A stretch of 53,042 nt of DNA from Amycolatopsis decaplanina DSM 44594 (GCF_000342005.1 NZ_AOHO01000082.1:1-53042); one strand, 5' to 3'. Counted from the first letter of the stretch, positions 1 through 10,837 are shown. The notes: generated by a model not told the origin, from the letters alone. A program made the numbers and translations.

Positions 1-73
1 TCAAGATCACTAGCAGAGGCCCGACCCATACCCGCAACCGGCATCAAAGACAGGCTCTTACCACTCACGAGCC

Positions 74-1045
74 TCAAACCGATTCGCAGCTCAGGCGCCC
101 TGCCGGACCCAGCACGAACTCCGGGTCCACCTGTGCCGTGAGGTCCTCGCCGGCCCGCCCGCTGCCCCATGCCCGCGCGTTGCGGAGGTGGAACTCGACG
201 CCCTGGCGCTGATAGCGGGCCCAGTCGCGCCGCTCGCCGTCGACGGTCGCGAGCATCGCGCCCAGCGTCTGAAGGTTGTGCGCCTCGAGTTCGCCGATCG
301 GGCGCGCGCGGCCGCGTTCGGCGGCGCGGACGTGGCGCGAGTTCTCCATCCAGCCCAGCAGGGCGTCGCCGACCTCTTCGCGCAGGAACTCGATGTCCTC
401 GTCCTCGGTGACCTTGTTGCCCACGACGACCAGTCGCACCCCGAAATCCCGCGCGTAGTCGGCGTACTGCCGGTACACGCCGACGCTGCGCACGGTCGGC
501 TCGCACACCAGGAACGTCACGTCGAAGCGTGTGAACAGGCCGGACGCGAACGCGTCGGCGCCGGCGGTCATGTCCATGACCACGTATTCACCCGCGTCGT
601 CGATCATGTGGTTCAGCAGCAGTTCCGCCGCGCCGACCTTGGAGTGGTAGCAGGCGACACCGAGGTCGTCCTCGTCGAATTGCCCGGTGACGCCGAGCCG
701 CACGCCCCCGAACTCGCGGAAACACGCCTGGAAGATCGGGTTGTCCTCGAACGGCCGGACCAGCCGCGACCCACGCCCCGGCGGCGTCGTCTTGATCATC
801 GAAGCCGCGTCGGCGATCCGCGGGTTGTCGCCGCGCAGGTATTCCTTGATCAGGCCCATGTTGTCGCCCAGTGTCGGCCACGCGATGGCCTCTTCCTCGC
901 TCGCGCCGAGCGCGACGGCGAGGTGCTGGTTGATGTCCGCGTCGATCGCCAGTACCGGTTTCCCGGCGCCGGCCAGGTACGCGGTGAACAGCGACGCCAG
1001 CGTGGTCTTGCCGCTGCCGCCCTTTCCGACGAATGCGATCTTCAC
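74..1045 (-). CDS. CooC/MinD-like P-loop ATPase
   Basis: A 323-residue SIMIBI-class ATP-binding protein resembling CO-dehydrogenase maturation factor CooC and MinD/ParA ATPases. The deviant Walker A motif GKGGSGKTT lies at residues 7-15, and DADINQHL follows at about residue 40. The GTG at 1045 is chosen because AGGAAGG precedes it and it puts the P-loop at the N-terminus; the longer open frame to 1123 adds 26 unlike residues. The C-terminal ~40 residues look lineage-specific. It is divergent from the RNB gene. The family loads metal cofactors or partitions cargo, but no partner is encoded nearby, so the substrate is unknown. Confidence 0.85.
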   Translation of the reverse strand: MKIAFVGKGGSGKTTLASLFTAYLAGAGKPVLAIDADINQHLAVALGASEEEAIAWPTLGDNMGLIKEYLRGDNPRIADAASMIKTTPPGRGSRLVRPFEDNPIFQACFREFGGVRLGVTGQFDEDDLGVACYHSKVGAAELLLNHMIDDAGEYVVMDMTAGADAFASGLFTRFDVTFLVCEPTVRSVGVYRQYADYARDFGVRLVVVGNKVTEDEDIEFLREEVGDALLGWMENSRHVRAAERGRARPIGELEAHNLQTLGAMLATVDGERRDWARYQRQGVEFHLRNARAWGSGRAGEDLTAQVDPEFVLGPAGRLSCESV

Positions 1046-1155
1046 GCCACGGCCCTTCCTGTCGTTTTGAAAAGGGTATCGGTTTTCATTTCGGTCCGTA
1101 ACGTACACCCGACCGGCCCGCACCCGAACGAGCGATCAACGGCGCCGGATCGGGA

Positions 1156-1161
1156 TAGGGT
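1156..1161 (+). promoter_or_regulatory. -10 box of a probably leaderless RNB transcript
   Basis: TAGGGT lies 3 to 6 bases before the GTG codons at 1165 and 1168 and no Shine-Dalgarno fits between. Transcription would start on or next to the start codon, a common actinobacterial arrangement. No convincing -35 is visible. Confidence 0.45.
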
Positions 1162-1164
1162 TGG

Positions 1165-2589
1165 GTGGTGCCTCCACTCGTGATCAGGACACACGCGGCC
1201 GGAGGGGACTTCGGTCACCTGCGGGCCGAGTTCTCGCTGCCGGAGTCGTTCGGGCCCGACGTGCTCGCCGAGGCGGAGGCGGCGGTCGTCGACCCGCTCG
1301 AGTCGGCGGGGGAGCGCGAGGACGCCACCGGTCTGCCTTTCGTCACCATCGATCCGCCCGGCGCCAAGGACCTCGACCAGGCGGTGCTGATCGAACGCGC
1401 CGAAGGCGGTGGGTTCCGGGTCCACTACGCGATCGCCGATCTGGCCGCGTTCATCCCGCCGGGTGGCGCGCTCGACAGGGAGGCGCGGCGCCGCGGGCAG
1501 ACGCTCTACCTGCCCGACGGGAACGTCCCGCTGCACCCGCCGGTGCTGTCCGAGGGCGCGGCGAGCCTGCTGCCGGGGGAGACCCGGCCCGCCGTGCTGT
1601 GGACCATCGACGTCGACGCGAGCGGCGAGCCGACGGCGACCAACGTCCGCCGGGCACTCGTCCGGTCCACCGGGCAGTTCGACTACGAGACCGTCCAGGC
1701 CGCGATCGACGCGGGCGACCCGCATCCCTCGGTCGCCGCGCTGCCGGAACTGGGCCGCGTGCGCCGCGAACTCGCGATCCGGCGCGGCGCGGTCGAACTG
1801 CAGTTGCCGGAGCAGGAGATCAGCGGCGACCCCGACGGCGGCTGGGCGCTGATCCAGCGGCCGCGCAACGACGTCGACGCGTGGAACGCCGAGATTTCGC
1901 TGCTCACCGGCATGGCCGCGGCCAAGATCATGATCGACGCCGGGATCGGCGTCCTGCGCACCTTGCCCCAGCCCGATGCCGAGGCGGTCGAGTGGCTGAG
2001 CCGGTCCGCGCAGGCGCTGAACATCGGCTGGCCCGAGGGCAAGAGCGTGTCGGAGTTCCTGGCCGCGCTCGATCCCGGCCAGCCGGCTTCCATGGCCCTC
2101 TTCGCCGACACCACAAGGCTTTTGCGCGGCGCCGGGTACACCGCGTTCGACGGCGAACTGCCCGCCTTGACCACGCACGCCGGGATCGGCGGTGCGTACG
2201 CCCACGTCACCGCGCCGATCCGGCGGCTGGTCGACCGGTTCGCCACCGAGATCTGTCTCGCCGTGAGCGCCGGACGCGAAGTACCCGAGTGGGTTCGCGC
2301 GGCGCTTTCGGAGGTGCCGGAGCAGATGTCCGCGTCCGACACGCTGGCGGCCAAGGTCGAACGGGCTTCCATCGATCAGGTCGAGGTCTGGGTGATGGCC
2401 GAGCACATCGGCGGCGAGTTCAGCGCGATCGTGCTGCGCGCGGACGAGACGAAGGCCGAGATCCTGGTGGAGGATCCGCCGGTGATGTCCAAGTGCACGG
2501 GCGAAAAGCTGCCTGAAGGCGAGCGGATCCGCGTCCGGCTCACGGCGGTGGACGTCGACAAGCGGAAACTGTCGTTCGAGCGGGCATGA
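1165..2589 (+). CDS. RNB-domain (RNase II/R-type) ribonuclease
   Basis: A 474-residue protein consisting mostly of an RNB catalytic domain for 3'-5' exoribonuclease activity. The hallmark metal-binding region is visible as TIDPPGAKDLDQAV at about residues 60-73, followed by HYAIADLAAFIPPGG. The GTG at 1168 is an equally good start. It is much shorter than classical RNase R (>700 residues): only a short C-terminal OB/S1-like tail follows and no N-terminal cold-shock domains are seen. This is the usual compact actinobacterial form. The next gene overlaps by 4 bases (ATGA), indicating coupled translation. Confidence 0.88.
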   Translation: MVPPLVIRTHAAGGDFGHLRAEFSLPESFGPDVLAEAEAAVVDPLESAGEREDATGLPFVTIDPPGAKDLDQAVLIERAEGGGFRVHYAIADLAAFIPPGGALDREARRRGQTLYLPDGNVPLHPPVLSEGAASLLPGETRPAVLWTIDVDASGEPTATNVRRALVRSTGQFDYETVQAAIDAGDPHPSVAALPELGRVRRELAIRRGAVELQLPEQEISGDPDGGWALIQRPRNDVDAWNAEISLLTGMAAAKIMIDAGIGVLRTLPQPDAEAVEWLSRSAQALNIGWPEGKSVSEFLAALDPGQPASMALFADTTRLLRGAGYTAFDGELPALTTHAGIGGAYAHVTAPIRRLVDRFATEICLAVSAGREVPEWVRAALSEVPEQMSASDTLAAKVERASIDQVEVWVMAEHIGGEFSAIVLRADETKAEILVEDPPVMSKCTGEKLPEGERIRVRLTAVDVDKRKLSFERA

Positions 2590-3347
2590 TCGACGACCTC
2601 GGTGAAGTGGTCCCGCTGCGCGAACCGGCGTCGCGGGTGGTCTCGCTCGTGCCGTCGCTGACCGAGGCCGTCGAGGTGAGCGCGCCGGGAAGGCTCGCGG
2701 GCGCCACGGATTACTGCACCCATCCGGTCGATCTGGACGTCCCGAGGGTGGGCGGCTCGAAGTACCCGAACGTGGACAAGGTGCTCGAACTCGAACCGGA
2801 TCTGGTGCTGGCCAACTCCGAGGAGAACCGGCCGGAGGACGTGGAACGACTGCGCGCCAACGGGATCTCGGTCTGGGTGATGAAAGCGTCGGCGACCGTG
2901 CCCGGCGCGCTCGCCTCGATCCGGCGGATCCTGACGCAGGCCTACGACCTCGCCGAGCCGGAATGGCTGGTCGAGGCCGAAGAAATCTGGCGGGAAACCC
3001 TGCCCGGGCGTTTCCGGGCGGTCGTGCCGGTCTGGCGGAAACCGTGGATCGTGCTCGGCAGGGATACCTTCGGCGGCGACGTCCTGCATCGCGTCGGAAT
3101 CGGCAACGCCTATGCGGACGACGAAGAGCGCTACCCGCGCCCGAAGCTCGACGAGCTCCAAGCGCGCTTCGCGACCGGAGAGGCGAACCTGCTCGTATTG
3201 CCCGACGAGCCCTACGAGTTCACTGCGGACGACGGCCCCGAAGCGTTCCCTGGCGCGAAGCACGTGCTGGTCTCCGGGCGCTATCTGACCTGGTACGGCC
3301 CTTCGCTCGTCGAAGCCCACGCCCACCTCATGCAATTAGGCACCTGA
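2586..3347 (+). CDS. BtuF-like helical-backbone metal receptor, cytosolic
   Basis: A 253-residue protein of the periplasmic-binding-protein family for cobalamin, heme and siderophores. The family signature RVVSLVPSLTEA is near residue 20, followed by VLELEPDLVLANSEENR. No signal peptide or lipobox is present, so unlike true BtuF receptors it should stay in the cytoplasm, and no permease or ATPase accompanies it. Its start overlaps the stop of the RNB gene, so the two are co-translated; the functional link is unknown. The stop codon lies within the left arm of a large inverted repeat. Confidence 0.82.
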   Translation: MIDDLGEVVPLREPASRVVSLVPSLTEAVEVSAPGRLAGATDYCTHPVDLDVPRVGGSKYPNVDKVLELEPDLVLANSEENRPEDVERLRANGISVWVMKASATVPGALASIRRILTQAYDLAEPEWLVEAEEIWRETLPGRFRAVVPVWRKPWIVLGRDTFGGDVLHRVGIGNAYADDEERYPRPKLDELQARFATGEANLLVLPDEPYEFTADDGPEAFPGAKHVLVSGRYLTWYGPSLVEAHAHLMQLGT

Positions 3348-3392
3348 TTGCGATAGTCCGTGCGCCGAACCATCGCAACCAGGTGCCGAATT
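3334..3392. terminator. Inverted repeat between convergent genes
   Basis: Arms at 3334-3354 and 3372-3392 (21 nt each, 19 complementary) flank a 17-nt loop and sit between convergent gene ends at 3347 and 3404. The left arm contains the stop codon of the metal-receptor gene. It has no U-tract. The likely role is bidirectional termination or mRNA-end protection. Confidence 0.6.
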
Positions 3393-3403
3393 GCGAGGAA
3401 GCG

Positions 3404-4830
<1,427 letters not shown>

Positions 4831-4834
<4 letters not shown>

Positions 4835-6162
4835 TTGGATGCCTCCGTGCGGACAGCGTGCTCGAGGACGGACAGTCCCTCGTCGAGCAGTTCGGTGGTC
4901 AGGGACAGCGGCGGCAGCAGGCGGACGACGTTGCCGTAGGTGCCGCAGGTGAGGACGACGACGCCTGCCTGGTGGCAGGCCTGCGCGACCCGCTTGGTCA
5001 GGTCGGCGTCGGGTTCGGTGGTGCCCGGCTTCACGAACTCGGCGGCGAGCATCGCGCCGCGGCCGCGGACGTCGCCGATCACGCCGGTCTCCTCGGCCAG
5101 CGCCCGCAGTCGCGGCAGCACCGTGTTCCCGATGCGTTTCGCCGACGCCGCGAGGTTCTCCTGGCGCATGGTCTCGATCGAGCCGAGCGCCGCGGCGCAC
5201 GCGATCGGGTTACCGCCGTAGGTGCCGCCGAGCCCGCCCGGCGGGACGGCGTCGAGCAGTTCCGCGCGGCCGGTGACGGCGGCGAGCGGCAGCCCACCCG
5301 CGATGCCCTTCGCGGTGGCGATCAGGTCCGGAACGACGTCTTCGTGCGTGGACGCGAACCACTCGCCGGTGCGGCAGAACCCGGTCTGCACTTCGTCGGC
5401 GACGAACACGACGCCGTTCTCGGTGCACCAGCGGGAAAGCGAGGGAAGGAAGCCGGGAGCGGGCTCGATGAAGCCGCCCTCCCCCTGCACCGGCTCCAAT
5501 ACGACGGCCGCGACCTGATCGCCGCCGATCTGCTTCTCGATGCGGTCGATGGCGATCCGCGCCGCTTCGGGACCGGACAGACCGTCGCGGTACGGGTACG
5601 ACCCCGGCACGCGGTAGACCTCGGGCGCGAACGGACCGAAACCGTGCTTGTAGGGGACGGACTTCGCGGTCAGCGCCATCGTCAGGTTGGTCCGGCCGTG
5701 GTAGGCGTGGTCGAACACGACGACCGCCTGGCGCCCGGTCGCGGCGCGCGCGATCTTCACCGCGTTCTCGACGGCCTCGGCGCCGGAGTTGAACAGCACC
5801 GAACGCTTCTCGTGTGTTCCCGGAGTCAGCTTGTCGAGTGCTTCACACACCTCGACGTACCCCTCGTACGGCGTGACCATGAAACACGTGTGCGTGAACC
5901 GGCCCACCTGCTCGCGGACCCGGTCGACGACGGCGGGGGCGGCGTGGCCGACGTTGGTCACCGCGATGCCGGAACCGAAGTCGATCAGGACGTTGCCGTC
6001 CGCGTCGGTGAGCAGGCCACCCTCGGCCGAGGTGACGTAGACGGGCAGCACCGAGCTCACACCCGCGGCGACGACGGCCGCGCGTCGCTCCTGCAGGGCG
6101 CGCGAGGCGGGGCCGGGGATCTCGGTGCGCAGCCTGCGCTGGGTCTCGGTGGTGACGGTCAC
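4831..6162 (-). CDS. gabT: 4-aminobutyrate aminotransferase
   Basis: A 443-residue class III PLP aminotransferase that would transfer the amino group of GABA to 2-oxoglutarate, giving succinate semialdehyde. Visible are FNSGAEAVENAVKIAR, VFDHAYHGRTNLTMALT, VADEVQTGFCRTG and the PLP-lysine region ATAKGIAGGLPLAAV. The GTG start at 6162 follows GCAGGAG by 7 bases and overlaps nothing upstream. It is the first gene of a two-gene operon with the aldehyde dehydrogenase and divergent from the PucR-type regulator, which probably controls it. Confidence 0.9.
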
Positions 6163-6232
6163 GGCCAAACTCCTGCGGGCGCGAGGGACGGGGTCGCCCT
6201 CCAGGATGAGAGCCGCATCGGGCGGCGTCAGC

Positions 6233-6263
6233 TCGACATCTTGTCGATATCGAGGCGTAGAGT
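6233..6263 (+). promoter_or_regulatory. Promoter of the PucR-type gene with palindromic operator candidate
   Basis: A -35-like TCGACA (6233-6238) and a -10 TAGAGT (6258-6263) are 19 bp apart and end 8 bp before the ATG. The perfect palindrome TCGATATCGA (6244-6253) lies between them, placed for autoregulation or shared control of the divergent gabT operon. Assignment is by eye. Confidence 0.4.
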
Positions 6264-6271
6264 TGGACAAC

Positions 6272-7744
6272 ATGGCACTGACTCTCGCCGCCCTCGTGGC
6301 CGAACGCCCGCTCGGCCTGCGCGTGCGCGCGGCGGAGGCGGGGCTCGGCCGGGCGATCGGCTGGGTCCACCCCACCGAACTGACCGATCCGCAGGCCTTC
6401 CTCGAAGGCGGCGAACTGCTGCTGACCACCGGCCTCGCCCTCGATGAGACCACGTCACCCGGGTACATCCGGAGACTCGTCGACGCGGGCGTGGCGGGTC
6501 TCGGTTTCGGAGTCGGCCTCAGCCACGAAAGCATCCCGCGGTCCCTTGTGGACACCGCGGAAGAGGTCGGGCTCCCGGTGCTCGAAGTGCCGAGGAAGAC
6601 GCCGTTCATCGCGATCACGCGCGCGGTTTCCAGCGCGGTCGCCGCCGACGAGTACGCCTCGCTCGTACGCACCGGCAAGGGACAGCAGGAACTGACCAGG
6701 ACGGCCGTCGGCAAGGGCGGTCCCGGTGGGGTGGTGCGAAAACTGGCGAAGCTGGTCGACGGCTGGGTGCTCCTGCTCGACTCTTCGGGTGCGATCACCG
6801 AGGCTTCGTCGGCATCCGCGCGCCCTTTCGCCGACGAAATCCGGGAAGACCTCGCGCGGCTGCGCGCGGGCACGCTGGTGACGGTGGCGGGGGACTACGA
6901 GATCGTCCTGCAGACGCTCGACACCCGTGCGCGGGGCGTGCTCGCCGTCGGCACCCCTGAGCCGCTCGACGCCGCGGGCCAGCACATCGTCAACACCGCG
7001 GTGTCCTTGCTTTCCCTTGCCCTGGAACAGAATCGTGAGCACATCGGTGCCTTGCGCCTGCTGAGGTCGGGACTGTGCGACCTGCTTGCCGCGGGGCACA
7101 GCGAACTCGCGACGCGGACGATGAAGTCGCTCTGGGGCGGCGTTCCGGAAGCGCCGTGGTCCGTTCTGGTCGTCGCCGGTACCGCGGGCGCGCGCCGATC
7201 GCTCGCTGACGCGCTCGACGCCGAAGTGACCCGGGAGAAGTTGTTCTTCGGCGAGTCCGGGGCGTTCGTGGTCGCGCTCGGCGACGTGGAGGCGGTCGCC
7301 CGGCAGGCTTCCCGGATCGGCGGCCTGCACGCCGGGCTGTCCGAACCGGTGTCCACAGTGGACTTCCCGGCTGGGCTCCGGCAGGCGAAGCAAGCGGCGG
7401 AAGTGGCCAAGGCCGAGCGATCCCCGCTGGTCCGGTTCGCGGAGCACGCCGGGCGCGGATTCCTGGAGATGGTCGATTCCCAAGCGGCGCAAGCGTTCGC
7501 GGACAGCCTGCTGGCGCCGCTGCGGCAACACGACGAAACGGGCCGGGGCGAACTGGTCGCCTCGCTGACCTGCTGGCTCGAACACCACGGTCACTGGGAT
7601 CTGGCGTCCGCGCGGCTCGGCGTCCACCGGCACACCTTGCGCAACCGCATGCGCAAGGTCGCCGAACTGACCGGCCGGGATCTCGATTCACCCGGGGTGC
7701 GCGCCGAATTCTGGGTCGCGCTGCAGGTCAGCGCTCGGACCTGA
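6272..7744 (+). CDS. PucR-family transcriptional regulator
   Basis: A 490-residue regulator. The N-terminus (about 1-130) is the PucR/purine-catabolism ligand-sensing domain, including GWVHPTELTDPQAFLEGGE. The C-terminus is the HTH_30 DNA-binding region, with ASARLGVHRHTLRNRMRKV near residue 450. Family members sense small nitrogen metabolites and usually activate the adjacent catabolic genes. Its divergence from gabT-gabD, with 109 bp between, suggests it senses GABA or a derivative. The last 17 bases overlap the convergent Cache-domain gene. Confidence 0.88.
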   Translation: MALTLAALVAERPLGLRVRAAEAGLGRAIGWVHPTELTDPQAFLEGGELLLTTGLALDETTSPGYIRRLVDAGVAGLGFGVGLSHESIPRSLVDTAEEVGLPVLEVPRKTPFIAITRAVSSAVAADEYASLVRTGKGQQELTRTAVGKGGPGGVVRKLAKLVDGWVLLLDSSGAITEASSASARPFADEIREDLARLRAGTLVTVAGDYEIVLQTLDTRARGVLAVGTPEPLDAAGQHIVNTAVSLLSLALEQNREHIGALRLLRSGLCDLLAAGHSELATRTMKSLWGGVPEAPWSVLVVAGTAGARRSLADALDAEVTREKLFFGESGAFVVALGDVEAVARQASRIGGLHAGLSEPVSTVDFPAGLRQAKQAAEVAKAERSPLVRFAEHAGRGFLEMVDSQAAQAFADSLLAPLRQHDETGRGELVASLTCWLEHHGHWDLASARLGVHRHTLRNRMRKVAELTGRDLDSPGVRAEFWVALQVSART

Positions 7745-8471
7745 CCAAGGCGATCGGTGAGTCCCCGCAGCGCCGCAGGTGCGTGCCGGTCTCCGTCGTG
7801 ACCGGCGCCGCGCCGGAGGACCACCATGCCGGGACGTCGACCTCGCGGACCAGCGACCCGGTCGCCTGCCGCGCGTTGTTCGACACGATCACCCGGCCCT
7901 GCGCGTTGACCAGTGCCGCTCGTCCGCCGAGTGCGCGCAGCTTCGGCTGCAGCAGGCGCTCGACCTCGCGCACGTAGATGTCCGCGCCGACGACCCCCGC
8001 GAATGCCCCGCCGCGCTGGACGGGAACGGTGAAGGTCAGCGTGTACTCGTCGGTGCAGAGGTAGTCGACGTACGGGCCGTTGATGTGGCGGCGGCCGGTG
8101 TCACGCGGGACGGTGAACCACGACTGCCTGGTGTAGTCGAGGAAGTTGTCGCTGCCCGGATCGAGGCTGATGACGAGCCGCACCGGCTCGGCGTCGCCGG
8201 TCTCGGTCCACCATTCGAAGCCGAATTCCTGATCGGCCAGCGTGTTCGGGGCGCTGATGAACCCGGCGCCGACGACCAGCCCGCCGAGAACGTCGAAGAC
8301 CTGCGGCCGGAGCCGGGTCAGGTCTTCGGCGGTGGCATCGGCGGATGTGGCCAGGAGCCCCTCGGCGCCGGCCAGAACCGGCTTCAGCCGGCCGAAGACG
8401 TCCTCGACCAGTGCGGATACCTGTTCGACGACTTCGGAACCGGCGGACGGTGTGTCGTTCAAGATGCTCAC
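7728..8471 (-). CDS. Cache-domain sensor-like protein
   Basis: A 247-residue soluble protein with one Cache (PAS-like, PDC) ligand-binding domain. Evidence includes FEWWTETGDAEPVRLVIS, YVDYLCTDEYTLTFTVPV and GVVGADIYVREVERLLQP, a layout typical of extracellular chemosensor modules, yet it has no signal peptide or membrane segment. It starts 23 bases after the GntR gene and should share its transcript. The polyamine-type operon is divergent, so this may be a cytosolic ligand-sensing partner for that locus. No output domain is present. Confidence 0.75.
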   Translation of the reverse strand: MSILNDTPSAGSEVVEQVSALVEDVFGRLKPVLAGAEGLLATSADATAEDLTRLRPQVFDVLGGLVVGAGFISAPNTLADQEFGFEWWTETGDAEPVRLVISLDPGSDNFLDYTRQSWFTVPRDTGRRHINGPYVDYLCTDEYTLTFTVPVQRGGAFAGVVGADIYVREVERLLQPKLRALGGRAALVNAQGRVIVSNNARQATGSLVREVDVPAWWSSGAAPVTTETGTHLRRCGDSPIALVRSER

Positions 8472-8494
8472 CTCGGATGCGCGGATGCCGCAGC

Positions 8495-9238
8495 TTAAGG
8501 GGCCAGAAGGTCTAAATGCACGTCCGCCAGCCGGTCTATCGCATCAAGGATGTGCTCCTCGGTGAGCTTCCTGGCAAGCTCGCCGTCACCCTGGGCGATC
8601 GCGGCGGCGATCGCGCGGTGTTCGGCGTAGGCGTTCTCGCGGGTGCCGTGCGGTTCGAGCGGCAGCCAGAGCAGCCCGCCGCGCTCGCTCTGCAACTGCA
8701 CTTCTTCCCTGGTCAGCCGGGGCGACTGGGCGGCCGCGGCGACTTCGAGATGGAACTGGCGCTCGGCGCGCGACGCCTCCGCGCCGGTGGCGGTGCGGAT
8801 GTCCTCGGTCGCCAGTTCGAGCCGCTCGATGTCTTCGGGCGAACTCCGTTCGGCGGCGAGTTTGGCCGCGGCGCCCGCGATGGCGAGGTAGTGATCGCCG
8901 ACGTCGCGAAGCTCGGACAGCGAAACCGTGCGAAGACGCTCTCGCCACGAAGCGGTCGAAGGGTTGGCAGGCGTCTTCACGAAGCTTCCGCCGCCTCGGC
9001 CGCGTCGCGTCTCGACAAGCCCCTGCTGTCGCAAGGCCACAAGCGCTTCGCGGACCGTCACGGTGGAGACGCCGAACTGGGCAGCCAGCTCGGCTTCGCT
9101 CGGCAGTTGTTCCGAGTCGGCCAGCAGCCCGAGCGTGATGGCGTCGACCAGCCGCGCGGTGACCGCTTCCGCCCGGCCGATCTGGTCGAGCGGCGCGAAC
9201 ATCGCTGATCGCGCGCTGTGCGACATCCCCTTACGCAT
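8495..9238 (-). CDS. GntR/FadR-family transcriptional regulator
   Basis: A 247-residue regulator with an N-terminal winged HTH (about 30-95: LPSEAELAAQFGVSTVTVRE then RRGRGGGSFVK) and a C-terminal all-helical FCD-like ligand domain. The ATG at 9238 is preceded by GAAGGG; an in-frame ATG at 9226 is possible. It is divergent from the aminobutyraldehyde dehydrogenase/Pot importer operon across 157 bp, so it is the likely repressor. Its effector is plausibly a polyamine, aminoaldehyde or GABA. Confidence 0.88.
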   Translation of the reverse strand: MRKGMSHSARSAMFAPLDQIGRAEAVTARLVDAITLGLLADSEQLPSEAELAAQFGVSTVTVREALVALRQQGLVETRRGRGGGSFVKTPANPSTASWRERLRTVSLSELRDVGDHYLAIAGAAAKLAAERSSPEDIERLELATEDIRTATGAEASRAERQFHLEVAAAAQSPRLTREEVQLQSERGGLLWLPLEPHGTRENAYAEHRAIAAAIAQGDGELARKLTEEHILDAIDRLADVHLDLLAP

Positions 9239-9291
9239 GGTGGCCCTTCGCCCGAACTACTACCTGATGGAACCAATCTTGCCCCATCGTC

Positions 9292-9320
9292 TTGTCATTT
9301 AACATCTGGACTTATATGTT
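9292..9320 (+). promoter_or_regulatory. Candidate promoter of the aldehyde dehydrogenase/Pot operon
   Basis: TTGTCA (9292-9297) and TATGTT (9315-9320) are separated by 17 bp, about 75 bp before the GTG start. The stretch is conspicuously AT-rich for this genome. One copy of the dispersed palindrome (9347-9363) would fall in the 5' untranslated region. Confidence 0.4.
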
Positions 9321-9346
9321 TCAGCTCTCTCGCCGCCCCAAAAGGG

Positions 9347-9363
9347 AGCAAGGGACCTTTGCT
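9347..9363 (+). repeat. Dispersed 17-bp palindromic repeat, copy 1
   Basis: AGCAAGGGACCTTTGCT preceded by GGG and followed by ATCGCC, in the leader of the aldehyde dehydrogenase gene. Each unit is itself an imperfect palindrome: an 8-bp stem with one G-T pair around a central A. Confidence 0.9.
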
Positions 9364-9395
9364 ATCGCCTCACGCCCCCAGGCCCTGGAGGTCTC

Positions 9396-10817
9396 GTGCA
9401 GCAGTTGAAGCACTTCATCGGCGGTGAGTACACCGGATCCGCGTCGGACGCGGTCGCCGACATCGTCGATCCCGTCACCGGCCGCCCGTACTGCACCGCC
9501 GCCGTCGCCGGCCCTGAGGATGTCGACCGCGCGCTCAAGGTCGCGGCCGCCGCCTTCGAACACTGGCGTGAGACCACGCCCGCGCAGCGCCAGCTCGCGC
9601 TGCTGAAGATCGCGGACGCCGTCGAAGCGCGCGCGGACGGCATCGTGCTCGTCGAATCGGCGGACACCGGCAAGCCGGTCGCGCTCACCGCGGCCGAAGA
9701 ACTGCCGATGATCGTCGACCAGTTGCGGTTCTTCGCGGGGGCCGCGCGTGTCCTCGAAGGACGGTCGGCGGGCGAGTACATGGAAGGACATACCTCTTTC
9801 GTCCGCCGAGAACCGATCGGCGTGTGCGCGCAGGTTACGCCGTGGAACTATCCGCTCCTCATGGCGGTCTGGAAGATCGCTCCGGCGCTCGCCGCGGGGA
9901 ACACCGTGGTGCTCAAACCGGCCGACACGACGCCCGCGTCGACCCTGCTCCTCGCCGAGATCTGCGCCGAATTCCTGCCACCCGGCGTGCTCAACGTGAT
10001 CTGCGGCGACCGCGACACCGGCCGGGCGCTCGTCGAGCACGAGATCCCCGCGATGGTGTCCATCACCGGCTCCGTGCGCGCCGGGATCGAAGTCGCCGCT
10101 TCGGCCGCGAAGGACGTGAAGCGCGTACACCTCGAGCTCGGTGGTAAAGCGCCCGTAGTCGTCTTCGCCGACGCCGACATCGAAGCGGCCGCGGAAGGCA
10201 TCGCCGCCGCCGGGTACTTCAATGCGGGCCAGGACTGTACGGCGGCGACGCGTGTCCTGGTCGCCGGCGAAGTCCACGACGCGTTCGTCGCGGCCCTCAC
10301 CAGGCAGGCGCGGGCGACCACCACCGGCAAACCCGACGACACGTCGGTCAGCTACGGACCGCTCAACAACGCCGCCCAGCTCGACCGGGTCGCCGGTTTC
10401 GTCGACCGCCTGCCCGCGCACGCGATGGTCCACTGTGGAGGAAAGCGGCATGGGGACGAGGGTTACTTCTACGAACCGACGGTGATCTCCGGCGTCCGCC
10501 AGGACGACGAGATCAGCCAGACGGAGATCTTCGGCCCAGTCATCACCGTGCAGCGTTTCGAGAGCGAAGCCGAAGCGCTCGCCGCGGCCAACGGCGTCGA
10601 GTACGCGCTCGCGTCGTCGGTGTGGACCACCGACCACCAGCGGGCGATGCGGCTGGCCGCAAAGCTCGACTTCGGCTGCGTGTGGATCAACACGCACATC
10701 CCGCTGGTCGCCGAAATGCCGCACGGCGGCTTCAAGAAGTCCGGCTACGGCAAGGACCTCTCGCTCTACGGCCTCGAGGACTACACCCGCGTCAAGCACG
10801 TGATGAGCGCGCTGTGA
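9396..10817 (+). CDS. Aminobutyraldehyde dehydrogenase
   Basis: A 473-residue aldehyde dehydrogenase of the PatD/betaine-aldehyde type. It contains TPWNYPLLMAVWKIAPAL, the catalytic glutamate in HLELGGKAPVV and the catalytic cysteine in NAGQDCTAATR. The GTG start follows GGAGG. It heads an operon with a Pot-type importer, which supports oxidation of 4-aminobutyraldehyde (from putrescine) to GABA; the gabT-gabD operon 5 kb away could then take GABA to succinate. The related reaction with other aminoaldehydes cannot be excluded. Confidence 0.85.
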   Translation: MQQLKHFIGGEYTGSASDAVADIVDPVTGRPYCTAAVAGPEDVDRALKVAAAAFEHWRETTPAQRQLALLKIADAVEARADGIVLVESADTGKPVALTAAEELPMIVDQLRFFAGAARVLEGRSAGEYMEGHTSFVRREPIGVCAQVTPWNYPLLMAVWKIAPALAAGNTVVLKPADTTPASTLLLAEICAEFLPPGVLNVICGDRDTGRALVEHEIPAMVSITGSVRAGIEVAASAAKDVKRVHLELGGKAPVVVFADADIEAAAEGIAAAGYFNAGQDCTAATRVLVAGEVHDAFVAALTRQARATTTGKPDDTSVSYGPLNNAAQLDRVAGFVDRLPAHAMVHCGGKRHGDEGYFYEPTVISGVRQDDEISQTEIFGPVITVQRFESEAEALAAANGVEYALASSVWTTDHQRAMRLAAKLDFGCVWINTHIPLVAEMPHGGFKKSGYGKDLSLYGLEDYTRVKHVMSAL

Positions 10818-10837
10818 CGACCACCGAAAGGCACACC

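Noticed and set aside
188..1183. Plus-strand frame opposite the CooC-like ATPase
   Set aside because: No recognisable motif and no ribosome site; the opposite strand has a perfect P-loop.
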